Assembly: GCF_013426205.1 (NCBI RefSeq)
Contig: NC_089428.1
Span: forward strand, 2,480,001 to 2,544,000
From: Metarhizium brunneum
Taxonomy: Eukaryota; Ascomycota; Sordariomycetes; Hypocreales; Clavicipitaceae
Direction of reading: 5' to 3'
DNA length: 64,000 nt
Shown: positions 42,640-55,423 of the stretch, piece after piece
Numbering within the stretch: the first letter of the stretch is position 1
Layout of the letters: each line of letters begins with the position of its first letter
Program-made: the position numbers and the translations under genes
Notes under the pieces: generated by a model
The model's input: the letters and a program-made list of their open reading frames with translations, nothing else
Told to the model about the DNA's origin: nothing
Databases searched by the model: none

Positions 42640-45439
42640 AGAGTTGCTTGGGGACCATGCTTCCCTTTTGTATTAAGCATTATCTCAAACTGGCCGCTTG
42701 AATGGGATTGATTACGCGGCCCCGAGAGTGAGTGTACCAATGACCGGCGGCCGGTAAGCGCCGTCCCACGGGGAAGTTGACACCTGTAGGGTGGGCAACA
42801 ACCATAGCCCTGAGACTTGGTTCCTATTCACCCCCTCGTCGTATTTAGACCGTCTCTCTCTATTTTTAGGACATTGAAGAGCTACGACTCTAAGCGCCGC
42901 CCATGCATAGCCTTCAGTTTGCTCAAGGATCTCCGGGCGTTGCAGATGATGGGTGGCCGAGAAAAGTGGGTGGCCGGCCGAGATGGATGCGGAGTGGGGT
43001 CGCCGGAATGCCGAAGCGCCGAAGAGGACTGATCATGGAGGGCATGCTTGAAAAGGAGTCTAGGGTCTGGCCTGTTTGAATATCTTTCCTCATGAGGATA
43101 TGGCGCCATCGCCGCCGTTTACCTGGTCGTTCGATGGCTGCTTGGCGACTAGCGCAGTCTTTTGTGGCAGGAACAGGACATGACCATGAGTGCCGACACC
43201 TGCCTGCCGCTCCGCTGCTGTCTCCAGCTTAAGTGAACAGGAATATCATGGTCAAGCCGGCTATCAGATGCTGGTGGACGATTCTGGCTTTCATAGCATG
43301 TACAGCACGGTCAAGAACACGTTATGCTAGATAAATAAGATGAAACAAGCTGCCTAATTGATAACTTTCTGACTAGATTGCCTAGTTCCTTCCACTGAGA
43401 GAGCCAAATGGCGCGTCTCTTCCTCCCTCCGTACAGCCACCCAGATTGGCCTCTAAAACGGCTTCGTACTTCAAACGTTCGCTTATAATTCCCTTTGCTC
43501 TCGAAATAAGCAGCTGACCGCGCAAAACTTTGCGTCTTGGTGTTTTACCGGCTGAAGTGCGTTTCTTCTCGACATGGGACAAGCTACTACCTCTAGCAAC
43601 AATGGGCATGTTCTCCTCCCATTCCTATCGGTCCGCTTTCTCCTTCGTGAAGGACTTCTTTCTGCTGATGTGACATTCCCATCTACGTCGATTGCAGGCT
43701 GAGAATAGCAAGGGTTGGCAGCCTCAGGCGTTGAATCTTATACCACAGGAGGCAAACTATTCTCTTTGGGTCCCAGGCTAATGGCCCTCAAAACTTCTTG
43801 TGGAGTCATAAGAGGTTTCAGAGCCATCAGTATCTTCTGAGTCAGAGTAGCTTGGGCAAATATCATCGATAGAACGGCAGCGCTTCGCTGCTGGTGCAAC
43901 TGGGGCTGCTGGTACAACGATGCGGAGCCGTTTGACTAGACTTGAGATTGCTCAGCTGTTGTATTTCGATAGTCCTCATACCAGCGATAAACCTTTGCCA
44001 TGTCTAAATGTATTCGGCTGGCATTTCTCGTATTGGAGCGGCGTTCTGAAGACACCAAATGGGAAGAAGGAAGGGTAGTAAGATGGGCGGGCAAGGCCGA
44101 GGTCCCTGAGATATGAAAGGGGACTGTTGTGTCGGTGACAGTAAATGTTCGGGGACGGCATATCTTGGTAAGTCGGCTCAGACCTCGCTCGCGGTGGCGG
44201 AATTGCACGTCAGTGGGCTGGGTAGCTTAGCTCTGTATTCAAGCTGCTTATCAAAGATCTGCCACACTGGCCATTGCAATTTTTTGGCGGTGGTATGTAC
44301 TTCTTGCTGACGCGGAAGTCGCTCTCGCAGAATATGAACGCGGCGCAGGAGACGAGGATACCCGGCGGACGACGCCAGAGCCCTCCCATTCATTGGCACG
44401 TGTATCCAAGGTTGCCAATCGTAAAACCGCAGACGACTTCGCATGCGAGATACCGGGCCTGGAAGCAAGACTTAGGCAAAAAACCTGGCAAGAGCTTGAA
44501 GAACATCTAGCAGGCTGTCGAGACAATAGGTAGGTTCATGCGACTGTACGACAATGATCTCCCCACCGAACACGGACTGGTAGGGGGGGCATGCGCAACC
44601 GCACGGAAAATTCCATGGCTTGGAGCTGTGTATATAGGCTGGTCGCTTCAAGTCAAGCTCCTTCTCGATGCTGGTCGTAACATGACAGCCTGTGATAGCT
44701 AAGTCACCCTGCTCCGCGAGATACAAGCCAGACAAGTGCGATATGAGCGGGCGGTCATGTCGCGACGCGTTTGTTGCTGGATAGGCTGACCCTGAATTGA
44801 CGTGATTAAAACCGGACAGTGCGCGATAAGGGTCACTACACAGTGCGCCACCGGACCTTTACTCGAGACAGATGCGACTGCACGGGGGGAAGCAGGATAT
44901 CCCCTGGCTCACATTGCCCAGTCACCGTGACTGGTAAACCATTGTGATGTCGTCGCATGATGGCGCGCGAGAGGGCTATATATTGGTTGAGACAGCCTCA
45001 CACAACTGAGAGGACTGAGTTGTAACTGACTAGTGATTACTCATTCCCGGTCGACTCGAGCAAGTTGGCATTCACATCGGCGGCGCGAATCGCTCTTCCG
45101 GTCATTGCTGTCTGGTAAGATGCCGTCCTGTCATAAAAAAGGGCGAAATGATTGGTTTCTCAGGGCTTAACAGCAAGGTCCCTGATTCCCGTCCGACCCA
45201 AGGGAGTAACGGCCGGGAGACTGCGAGGTCGATCGAGATGCATGCAGGAGGTGAACATCAAGTCTGACCAAAGCTTCCGAACTGAGCGATGACACTCCGG
45301 TTACACAGACGGTGCGATATTCCTCATGGACTCGCATTGGCGAGGTGTCGCTCCCCCTCGCTCCCTTCTTCAAGCCCTCTCCAGACACTAAAGAACATAC
45401 AATCTCACTTGTCCCCGTTGAAACGCTCCATCAGTCGGT
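42640..45439. other. 2.8 kb with only fragments
   Basis: No complete gene is supported. A 75-codon minus-strand frame at 43,382-43,609 (KKRTSAGKTPRRKV, QLLISRAKGIIS) may be a fragment of another MADS-like gene. Overlapping minus-strand frames at 44,178-44,735 look partly coding but cannot be joined. An AT-rich promoter-like TATATATTGG lies near 44,980. Confidence 0.35.
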
Positions 45440-45890
45440 ATGCCTGACTCTGAAGACTCCACTGTCGGCTGGATCTGCGCTATAACTACGGAACAATTAC
45501 ACACTGGGCAGGATTGGAAAACACAACGTTGTCATCGCTATCTTGCCAGATGGGGAATTCGGCACATCCTCTGTGGCACTCGCTGCAAGAGATATGCTGC
45601 ACAGCTTCCCTGGTGTCAGAATGGGTTTGATGGTCGGCATCGCTGGCGGTGCGCCAAGTGCATACCAAGATGTCCCACTAGGCGACGTCGTTGTCAGTGC
45701 TCCTGGCGACAGGAATGGCGGCATATTTCAGTATGACTTCGGCAAGACGATCCAGGGAGAATCCAATGGGAAACGTTGCCCACCACAGGTTTCCTAAACC
45801 AGCCCCATTGTCCTACGAATTGCGGTGAACGGACTAAAGGCACAGTATAACATTCACAGTAATCAGATTGAACAGGCTATCAGCGAGGCA
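45440..45890 (+). pseudogene. NLR N-terminal nucleoside-phosphorylase-like domain, relic
   Basis: It starts [18 protein letters not shown], the usual beginning of the purine/uridine phosphorylase-like (PNP_UDP) domain found at the front of many fungal NLR (STAND) proteins. The next 20-30 codons of the family are missing and the frame shifts; the conserved sequence resumes with [20 protein letters not shown] and [42 protein letters not shown] second frameshift follows and the relic ends with IAVNGLKAQY-like sequence. No NACHT/NB-ARC or repeat domain follows. Intact proteins of this type act in non-self recognition and cell death in fungi; this one cannot be functional. Confidence 0.75.
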
Positions 45891-46747
45891 GGTGGCTTGT
45901 ACTCCGCCCCTTGATAGATTGGCGGGAGAGTGTGCAATTAAAACGGCGCTAAAAATGCAAAGTCGGCTATAGCAATAGTGGCGTGTGGCGGTGCAACCTG
46001 GCCAAGGAGACACAGTCTCCCCGCCAGACGAGAACATACAGAAGATACAAGCGTCAATGAATACAATCATCAATTTTGACCTCAATAACGGACCTAACCC
46101 CGGTAGTAACTCAAGTGGGGCATCGTGAAATTTGACACCCCTCTTGGTGCCCTGATTTCTCATCAGTCTGCCTTGCATTTACGACGATCGATTCTTCACA
46201 AGCCAGTCACGACAACGCTTCACAGAATGCAGACCCGCACTTTACCCGCACTTTGCCGGGGTTTCAGCCGTCCTTGCATCGACTCGCAACACAGGCACAC
46301 ACGGAACAGTCTCGAGGGATCTTTTGTGGGATGATATATCCACTTTGTCCGGGTGGCAAGATGTGGTGAGGCATGGTCTGTGCCTACTGCCTAACGAGGA
46401 TTGGCGGGCGATCGGGGCGTGATGCATTTTGCATGCATTTAGAGAGAGGATCGTGCCTCTCTCGCATAGAATAGGCTGCTATTAGTGCTACTAGAAGGAA
46501 TTCAGTAGACCTATAATTTTGCTCTTTTAGACGCAACAGCCTAAAGGCATACCCACTAAAGCCATGTCTTGCCAACTCCCGCCAAGGTGGGCCCTGGCTG
46601 GTGTGCGAGGCGACTTGGAGCTTAATAAAGCCCTTGATCCCCTCAGAATATAAGTCCCATCGCGGGGCATTACGAGGAGTTTGAAGAGCCCAGCACAACC
46701 CGTCCCTCTTGGCATAAGATCGGGCCATAGACGAAAGACGGGGGACC
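45891..46747. other. intergenic region
   Basis: Contains only antisense frames of the arrestin-like gene and short featureless frames. Confidence 0.35.
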
Positions 46748-48313
46748 ATGGCAGAGCACCCAGCTTCGCGATTCCTTAAGGACGACAGTGACGTGGCAAT
46801 AGAGTTTCTCGGGGCACAGTTAGAGAATGGAGGATGCGTACGACCAGCTGACATCTTGGAAGGTCGAGTTCGTGTGTCATCAAGACATCCTCTATCTTTC
46901 AGCAGATTTGAGGTGCATCTTGAAGGTAAGTTTATGTTCTCATTCACCCTTTTGTGGTATTTACTGTACCAGTGGGGTCTACTAATGGCAGTACAGCTGA
47001 AGAAACCACAACTGTTACCATCGATGAGGCGACGCCACATACCTTTTCCAGAGCGGTCCGTTTCTATGATCAGATATCGTCACAGTCTATGGCAAACTGA
47101 CATGCCGCAGTTATTAGATGTCGCGTGTTATCCTTCTGTTTCACAGGATCCCGGAATCGACAATGAGGGATCCGAGCACATATACAGCATCCCCTTCTTC
47201 TTCGTTATGCCCGATGGTACTGAGTTCGTTCCGTTTTCACGGCATGCATTACCCCCTTCTTTCAACCGCCATAATGCTTTATTATCCTCCTGGAGCCCTA
47301 CACCGATTCCAGATATTTCAATCTTGTACTTCCTTCAGGTTGTTTTGACCTACAAGCCGGGAAAGGCTGGGACTGCGGGCACGCCGACCACATCTACAGT
47401 GACCAAACCGATTAAGTTTCTTCCTTACATCGAGGTCCCCCCTCCTATAGATACTGACAGCTTCCCTGGAGAGTTTACACTTAGTATACAAAGGCCCATC
47501 TGGAAGAACGTTCTTCATAGTCGCCTGGGACTTGCCATCATCAGCGTGAGGGAGCCACAGCCGCTGGCGTATTCATCGGATGTCGCCCGAGGTTCCACTG
47601 AATGTCAGCTAAGTATTACTATCGAGTGTGATCTTCTGGCATTCCACCGGCTGCGATGCGTAACAGTTACGGCCCTTCCCACGATCTGTGCAAAGACATA
47701 CTTTTCTTCCAAAAAGATGGTATGCGTGCCTGCACAGAGTCAACTCACCAGTCATGGGTCCGTCCAAATGCACCAGGACTTGCTACGACTAAGCAGCCAA
47801 AAGTTCCAGGGTCTGCAGTGGGCATTCTCACCCGCAGATATGTCCACTTGTAACCCAGCCGAGCACGACGAACGGTTTGCCCCTTCCGGATATTCGTCAC
47901 CGTCTGCCTGCCTCCGAGACTTGAATATAAACTCAACAAGCGGTGTGGTATCATGTTGCTCAGAAGACGCATCATCTATGAGACGACAGGCAGGGAAGTG
48001 GCAAACATCGATCTGTGTGCCCATAATGCCACCTCGTACGCTGCAACCGAGTTTCTGCAGCCATCTCATTGCACGGTCATATTCATTGCGTCTCCAAGTT
48101 TCCTTTGGCGGTGTCTACACGAGCAAAATCGACCTTCAGGTACCGCTCCAGGTATCATACCCACAGCCGCCGATATTGCCATTGCATACTGAGTGCATTA
48201 ATTCACAACAATCGCAGAGGAGCGAAAGTATGGGCAGCTGTTGTAGCTTGTCGAATCATGTGAGTTCTCCCCTGCAAGTCTGTGATTTGACTACTGCAGC
48301 TAACCAAGCATAA
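46748..48313 (+). CDS. arrestin-like (alpha-arrestin family) protein
   Basis: The continuous frame of 521 codons hides two introns: 46926-46996 (GTAAGT...ACAG) and about 47089-47146, where only a GC donor (ATG|GCAAAC) keeps phase with the CACAG acceptor. Spliced, residues 1-75 read VAIEFLGAQLENGG, EGRVRVSSRHPLSFSRFEV and TTVTIDEATPHTFSRAVRF, an arrestin N-type fold; later LPPSFN, FLQVVLTYKPGKAG, EFTLSIQRPIW and a C-type part with ICVPIMPPRTLQPSFCSHLI and SYSLRLQVSFGG. Alpha-arrestins act as adaptors for ubiquitin ligases in membrane-protein traffic; I see no PY motif. The second intron is the uncertain point. Confidence 0.75.
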   Translation: MAEHPASRFLKDDSDVAIEFLGAQLENGGCVRPADILEGRVRVSSRHPLSFSRFEVHLEGKFMFSFTLLWYLLYQWGLLMAVQLKKPQLLPSMRRRHIPFPERSVSMIRYRHSLWQTDMPQLLDVACYPSVSQDPGIDNEGSEHIYSIPFFFVMPDGTEFVPFSRHALPPSFNRHNALLSSWSPTPIPDISILYFLQVVLTYKPGKAGTAGTPTTSTVTKPIKFLPYIEVPPPIDTDSFPGEFTLSIQRPIWKNVLHSRLGLAIISVREPQPLAYSSDVARGSTECQLSITIECDLLAFHRLRCVTVTALPTICAKTYFSSKKMVCVPAQSQLTSHGSVQMHQDLLRLSSQKFQGLQWAFSPADMSTCNPAEHDERFAPSGYSSPSACLRDLNINSTSGVVSCCSEDASSMRRQAGKWQTSICVPIMPPRTLQPSFCSHLIARSYSLRLQVSFGGVYTSKIDLQVPLQVSYPQPPILPLHTECINSQQSQRSESMGSCCSLSNHVSSPLQVCDLTTAANQA

Positions 48314-50918
48314 TTTTGGAGACTCTGCCTCCGTATAATGAGATTATAGGCTAGCAGTAGTTTTGCAGCGTGTTACATGCGTATAAGGTGTCAAATAGGC
48401 AATAATAACAGAGACTGCTAGCTTTCGGGTAAGAATGAAGAATTCGAAATGACCAAGATAGGGGTTTGAATCAGAGCTTGAGAGGCAGATGGAGAGAAAA
48501 GGATGCTGGCCAAACTCAAAGCGGCAAAGAACTGGAAATTTGCTGGGATAAGATGCAACAGAACATAGGTCTACGGGACTTCTTCCAAGAACTTCATGTA
48601 TTCCAGCTAATCCAGCCAGCCAGCCCCTTGCCTCCCTAACAATCTTCTCACTCAACTTCCATAACCTCACATCTGTGATAGGTATCTCTTCTGGGACTTT
48701 TTGCCCACTGTCTCTTTCACCCCTCCGATGTTCACTCAAGTGATACCGGTATTGTTCACACTGTGCAATCTGTCTAGTCGACTGCATGTACAACCTTCTT
48801 GAGACAGAATCTTAGTGGCAGTTCATGCACCACAGACGTGAATTGACTGTCTCAAACTTCGCCAGACGTACCGAGAATGAACCTGCCAAGGATACGTGTC
48901 GTGGTGCATCCACCCAGTGCGCCAATCGTCTCACAACAACGCCGCAACTAGAATATGGTAAGACGCTATAATAAGGGAGCTGATTGCCTGTAAATGGCAG
49001 AAGCTCTTTATTCTTTTTAAACACCTTAATTACAACTTACGAGGCAAATTTCGAACCGAAAACTGGCAAGTGGCCTAATTGGATTAGCTCTGCTTTTGAA
49101 GTCGATTAATACTTATTGCCACTTACTGGTGGAATGATGACCGCCACACACTGTTACTATTCCACCAGTAAGTGGGGTCACGGCATAATGCAAGCTACAG
49201 GTCTAAAGCGCTGGGGATGCAGTGGACTGACTACGAACAACTAAGCTGAAGAGAACGAAAGCAGAAGCTTGTGATGTTGTCTGCTACACAGGTTTAAACC
49301 CCAATCTGGGGCTACATGGCGATCGGGCAGTAGTCGTCAGGCTGACCGTGACTGGCATTACCTAATTCCGGAATGACAATCCATTTCAACAATTAGTTTA
49401 TCATTTGAGAAATTGGTGTCCCTAGGAGTTGATTGGCCTTGACGCAGCGTTCTCCCACTTAGCCTCGGTGGCGAGCACTGACACTGGCAGTTGTTTACAG
49501 TTTGGACGGTCCTATTCGAAGTCACATCTGCATAGTACGTTCCTTGCAACTATTATAAGTGTGAACAAAGCTGAAAACTGATATCCTGTAGTGGTGATGT
49601 TGGCCTTAGCCTGGGATACCCTGACGTCGCGACTTCCCTACGCGGCGTGTTCGGTACCTCCAGTAAGCTTATTATCTGTGTCATGAAGATCTGCGGGCGC
49701 CACCGCGGGCTACCATACACTCTTGATAAGGCCATTATGCTTTTAGACGAGTATGGCCAGCGTAGCGGGATTGTGGACTTGAAAAGAGAAGAATGGGCAA
49801 TGTCGTCGCTACGACTTTGAAGGGTGGCGTGGGAAAGGATTGTGCCGTGAAGTCAGTTAACCTGTTGGTAATAAGCTGGATCACTCTCTAGGAAGTGGTC
49901 TAGCGATGATATCATCCTACCTAGTCGCCTCCTATGCTTCTCATTTAGCAGCCTCTAAAATCTGGTTTGTTGCTTGCCGTCGCTGCCATACTACAACACC
50001 TGGTCACTTGCAGAATCGCAACCCTGCTGGGCTCGCTCCGCTTGCTCGATGCCCTTGTAGTTGTGTTTCCAGTACTAACTCGAGTGGCCATTGTCAATGT
50101 GACTCAACCTTGGGACAGTTCCACGTGTCATGTATTGTGAGGACATAGCTCATAGACACAATCATGAATCCAAAGATCCACCTCGCTTCGAACATTCATC
50201 TGGCAAAAACAATGGCTTGAGCCCACAAAGTGCCATGCATAGCTAGCCAGAATAGCAATCAGGCGAATGAAAGGGCTCACCTATTGATCCCATTGATCAG
50301 GATTCGCCGTTGCTGCGTTAGTGGACACATGTGGCTTGTGGAATTGCCGCAACTTCGGGCAACCCACCCATTGCGGCCGCAGTGCCAGCACGTAAATTCT
50401 CCATCGTATTGCGGCCAACGGGCGTAATTTCCCATCTGCCACCTCAACCTAAGTTTCGAGCTTATAGGATTCGTGGAGCGTGAGAGTGGACTCCGTTTCT
50501 TATTGGACAGATTTCTTATTTTACAAAGGAAAAAAAAACCTCTTTCTTACTGACGCTGCCGCGAATCCCCGTTCGTCAGAAACCTCGCTAACTCAGATGG
50601 AGTGGCTTGCCTGCTCGGCATGTCGATTGCCATCGGTGGGGGTGCTCTAACTCCACCAAAGACTCGTCAGTGTGAGCTTTAATAAACTTGCCGTGGGTGG
50701 CGGCCTGCGGTGAGCGGGCCAAGATTTTACGGTTTCTTGCTCACTTTGGTTTGGTTCACAATTTCTCCCATTATAGTCCATCTTACTACTACAACTTGTT
50801 CGCCCGGTACTTGACAAGGACAACTTACATTGTCAGCTTCATCGCAAATCAACAGCTTTGCATTGCATGTCTGCGAGCATCTACCGTCACTCTACACTTA
50901 ACTCTAGCCTTTCTGGCA
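48314..50918. other. 2.6 kb without a supported gene
   Basis: Short frames only; a 149-codon minus-strand frame at 48,344-48,793 has no motif. The region holds the inverted repeat at 49,119-49,175 and a tRNA-like A-box word just before it. The last 200 bases are probably the promoter and leader of the ATPase gene. Confidence 0.4.
49119..49175. repeat. perfect 17-base inverted repeat with 23-base loop
   Basis: CCACTTACTGGTGGAAT at 49,119-49,135 is the exact reverse complement of 49,159-49,175. It is a strong hairpin. No gene ends immediately before it, so it is more likely a small foldback element than a terminator. Confidence 0.9.
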
Positions 50919-53900
50919 ATGTGCGGCAATCAGAACGAGGTGGTACGGAAGCATGTCTCGGGCCAGTCTAATAGGCCCATGTCGGCGCCTGCTCACGCTC
51001 TCGAAATCGAACAGATCGTAAAAGAGCTCAAAGCAGATGTTGAAGTTGGTCTGTCCGACGAAGAGGCACAGGCGCGACTGGAGGAGCACGGTCGCAATGA
51101 GTTTGGCGTAGAAAAGGGTGTGCAGCCTGTGAGAATCTTCATCGGCCAAATCGCCAATGCTTTGACCTTGGTGAGTTTATTGACCAGGCTTTTAGAGGGA
51201 CCACGCAAAGAGCGCAGCGTCACGGCATGCTTCACCTGTTGGTGTATAAGGCGCCGTTCTGATGTCACTAACATATTAATCGTAGGTCCTGATTTTGGCC
51301 ATGGCTGCATCGTTTGGCATCCAGTCTTGGATCGAGGGTGGCGTCATTTCTGCCGTCATCATTCTTAATATTGTAGTTGGCTTTTTCCAGGAGCTCAAGG
51401 CGGCGAAGACCATGAACTCCCTGCGTTCTCTTAGTTCTCCTACTGCCCAAGCAATCCGCAACGGCAACAATGCGACCATTGTCACGGCCGAGATCGTGCC
51501 TGGAGATGTGGTCGATCTCAAGACTGGTGACACTATTCCGGCAGACATCCGCCTGGTTGAGGCCATCAACTTCGAGACCGATGAAGCCCTCCTCACTGGC
51601 GAGTCCATTCCTGTGCGCAAGGAAACGGCTCCAACTTACCCAGAAGACACAGGTCCGGGTGATCGTCTCAACGTCGCATACAGCTCCTCGACCGTGACCA
51701 AGGGCCGAGCTCGGGGTGTCGTTTTTGCCACTGGTCTGTACACCGAGATTGGTCAGATAGCTGCTGCCCTACGGGATAAGGTGTCCCGTCGTCGCCAGCC
51801 CAAAAAACGCGAGGATGGTACAACTACCTTTGGTCTCTGGCTTCAGGCTTGGACTTTGACCTTTTCCGATGCTGTTGGACGCTTTCTCGGTGTGAATGTC
51901 GGCACCCCACTCCAAAAGAAGCTCTCTAAGCTGGCTTTGTTGCTTCTCGGCACGGCTGTGGTTTGTGCCGTTATCGTACTTGGTGCAAACAAGTTCGACA
52001 CCAAACAGGAAGTCATCATCTACGCCGTTGCTACCGGCCTTTCCATGATCCCCGCCTCCTTGATTGTGGTGTTGACAATTACCATGGCAGCTGGCACGAA
52101 GCGCATGGTTCAGCGTCATGTTATTGTCCGCAACCTTAAGAGCCTCGAGGCACTTGGTGCGGTTTCTAGTACGCGTCTTACACCCATTCACCTTGTCAAT
52201 CGCTTAACTTGCTAGTAGATATCTGCTCGGACAAAACGGGTACGCTCACCCAAGGTAACATGATCGTTAAGAAGGCATGGGTCCCTGGCCGCGGTACCTA
52301 TTCGGTTCGTACAACTAGCGAACCTCTGAACCCTACTGTTGGCAAGCTTTGCCTTAAGAACGCCCAGCCAAAAGACATTGACTTTCGTGGTGCCGGTACC
52401 GATGGTGAGCCCATCGATGGCCACCAAGTTGTCGGCACAGATCCCACTCTCAGGGAGTATCTCAATGTTGCCTCACTTGCCAATCTCGCCTCTGTGAACC
52501 AAGTTAATGGCGAATGGCACGGACGAGGTGATCCTACTGAGATTGCAATCCAGGTATTTTCGTCCCGCTTTAATTGGAACCGACTCCGTCTGTCAACAGG
52601 AGATGGTGCTGAGTGGCACCGAAAGGCTGAGTTTCCATTTGACTCAGATGTGAAGAAGATGTCTGTCATTTTTGTGAACATGGCGACACAGAGGCAGTGG
52701 CTATTTACTAAAGGTGCCGTGGAGCGAGTTCTCACGTGCTGCTCCAGTTACGCCGTCGGCGATGAAACCAAAACCTTATCTGAAGATGTCAGGGTCGATA
52801 TTCTCAACAACATGGAAGCCATGGCCCGTCTTGGTCTTCGTGTCCTTGCATTCGCTAGCAAGACAAACATGTGTCATATCAAGGAGAATGAAGCCGAATT
52901 CGAGAGGGGAAGCTTTGAAATAGATCTCACGTTTCGTGGCCTAATTGGTCTTTACGACCCTCCCCGTCCTGAATCTGCTCCCTCTGTTCGGATGTGTCAT
53001 GAGGCCGGAATCAGTGTCCACATGTTAACTGGTGACCACCCAGAAACTGCACGTGCTATAGCTCTCGAGGTAGGCATCTTGCCGTCGAGAATAGACAATG
53101 TTGCCACCAACGTTGCCAAGACCATGGTCATGGCCGCGTCTGATTTTGACAAACTAACGGACCAGGAAATTGACAAGCTCCCTCTTCTCCCACTTGTCGT
53201 CGCTCGCTGCGCGCCGCAGACTAAGGTTCGCATGATTGAAGCTCTCCACCGTCGAAAGGCGTTTGTCGCCATGACTGGTGACGGAGTCAACGACTCGCCT
53301 AGCTTGAAACGTGCTGATGTCGGCATCGCCATGGGACAAGCCGGCTCCGATGTTGCTAAGGAGGCTTCAGACATCGTGCTAACTGATGACAACTTTGCCT
53401 CTATCCTCAACGCTGTAGAGGAAGGCCGCCGTATGTTTGACAACATCCAAAAGTTCATCCTGCACGTCTTGGCCGAAAATATTGCCCAGGCTTGCACACT
53501 GTTAATTGGTCTCGCATTCAAAGACAGCCGCGGCATCTCAGTATTTCCGTTGGCGCCGGTTGAAATCCTTTGGATCATCATGGTCACCTCTGGCATGCCT
53601 GACATGGGACTTGGCTTCGAGATTGCTGCGCCGGATATCATGCAGCGTCCGCCTCAAAATGTGAGTTTTACCCTCCAGTCCTACTAAGGCTCCGTCTGAC
53701 CATGTCTCAGTTGAAACAAGGTGTCTTCACACCGGAGCTTCTCCTCGACATGGTTGTCTACGGCCTGTGGATGTCCGCACTCTGCCTGGCTTCTTTTGTT
53801 TTGGTTCTCTACGGCTTCGGAAACGGTGCTGCAGACATTGGCGACAATTGTAACAACGAATACTCTGCAGACTGTGAGGTCGTCTTCCGCGCTCGGGCCA

Positions 53901-54412
53901 CGACGTTTGCATGTCTCACCTGGTTCGCGCTCTTTCTAGCGTGGGAGATGGTCAACATGCGCCGTTCCTTCTTCCGCATGCAGCCCAAGAGCAAGAAGTA
54001 CTTTACGCAGTGGACTGTTGACGTCTGGCGCAACAAGTTCCTGTTCTGGGCCATTGTCGCCGGCTTTGTCACTACGTTCCCTCTCATCTATATTCCCAAG
54101 CTCAACACAGTCGTCTTCAAGCACGCCGGTATCAGTTGGGAGTGGGGCATTGTCTTCATTGAGGCTGCGCTCTTCTTCTTAGGCATTGAAGGGTGGAAGT
54201 GGGTGAAGCGGGTCTACTTCCGCCACCAGGCGAAGGAGGGCGGCAATTTCAAGTCGGACCTCGAGGCACGCGTCTTTAGATACTATTTCGGCGCCGGCAG
54301 CGCCAGCAGCGACGAAGTTATAGGTACCAACGTGGACAACGAAATCACGACATCCGAGAAGAAGATCTGCACCAGCAGCAACGGTGTCGGCGAAAGCGAG
54401 AAGGGGCAATGA
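50919..54412 (+). CDS. ENA: ENA-type P-type ATPase (Na+/K+ efflux)
   Basis: Exons 50919-51170, 51286-52168, 52219-53660 and 53711-54412 join in phase to 1,092 residues, the normal family length. Key motifs are present: ALLTGES (actuator, about residue 188), CSDKTGTLTQ with phosphorylated Asp near 383, LTGDHPETA, TGDGVNDSP, and ten likely membrane helices. The order and the opening MSAPAHALEIEQ...LSDEEAQARLEEHG-type N-domain are those of fungal type IID pumps, which export Na+, Li+ or K+ across the plasma membrane at high salt or alkaline pH. The residue before ICSDKTG is Asn where Asp is common. The gene looks intact. In a mobile element it would be a selectable cargo. Confidence 0.93.
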
Positions 54413-55423
54413 CATGAGGCTGGCAAAGAGTCTGTCGATTTCGGGGGTTTGCGAGACGGTGGCATACGGTGGCCGAGTTGGCGATGCCACTGAGGTGAGT
54501 TGACTCCTGCGGGGATGGAGCGGCCATTTGCAGTATCGGTAATGAGACGTGCAGACCCTCACTACTGCAATGAACCCGCTCATGGATACAGACGTGGGCA
54601 TTCGCTCGTGGGTATCTTTCGATGTCAAATCTATTAAATACATTGTATTTTAAAAAGGGTGTCCCTACTGAATTACATCTGTTTCCAAAGTTGCGATGAT
54701 CTCCACAAGCGGGGAGCACCATTTTCCCTCCGAGCCGAGATCGCAACCTATCCTGTCAAGGTAGAATGCATATGCAGAATATTTAATCGGCTCCGTCTCG
54801 GATTTGACCCAGACTCATGATTCTTATGGAATCATCCTTTTGTCGAAGTTTGGTCGATAAATGGATAGTACAGATAAGAAGTCGTTAGTGAAGCTTTGCT
54901 CCATAACGGAGTTCAGCCTGAGTTGTAGTTGAAACAGACAGTGAGGACAGATGAACGTAGCCGTTTGAATGAGAAAGCCCTCTAGCAAGACGAAAGCTGC
55001 GTAAAAACTGCGAGTATCTTGTTTCGCACGCTGTGATCCAGATGAATCTCAAAAACAACCGTTTTATTAGCAGTAGACGAAAAGCCTAACTATAGCCTGT
55101 TTGACAGTCCTAGGCTGAAGCATGTGCTAGGAGTTCGCTTTTTTCCCGCCGTGCCTGTGAGGGTGATCAATTTTGATCATGTGCGGCGAATGGCACTGGA
55201 TCCACTGAACCAGTCCCAAGTAATTGCACCCGCCCCGTGAAGTTGTGTTGCCATTATGGTATGGTGATACCGTATAACACCCAGAAAAAGCCATATGCTG
55301 GCTGTAAATCTGGCTTGACAGCAGGTTGACAATCAAAACTCATGTTGAAAAGTGGACGGCGGCAGGAGAAACTGTCTGCGAAGTCAAAAACATAAGATAG
55401 CGCCTATCAGGCTTTTATTTATG
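54413..55423. other. 1.0 kb intergenic region
   Basis: Convergent 3' region between the ATPase and the chromo-like gene. No gene or repeat recognised. Confidence 0.45.

Noticed and set aside
44178..44735. Overlapping minus-strand frames that might be exons
   Set aside because: No consistent set of splice sites joins them and no family is recognised.
49068..49110. tRNA 5' half (A-box word TGGCCTAATTGG)
   Set aside because: No anticodon stem that pairs and no B box follow, so no tRNA is called.
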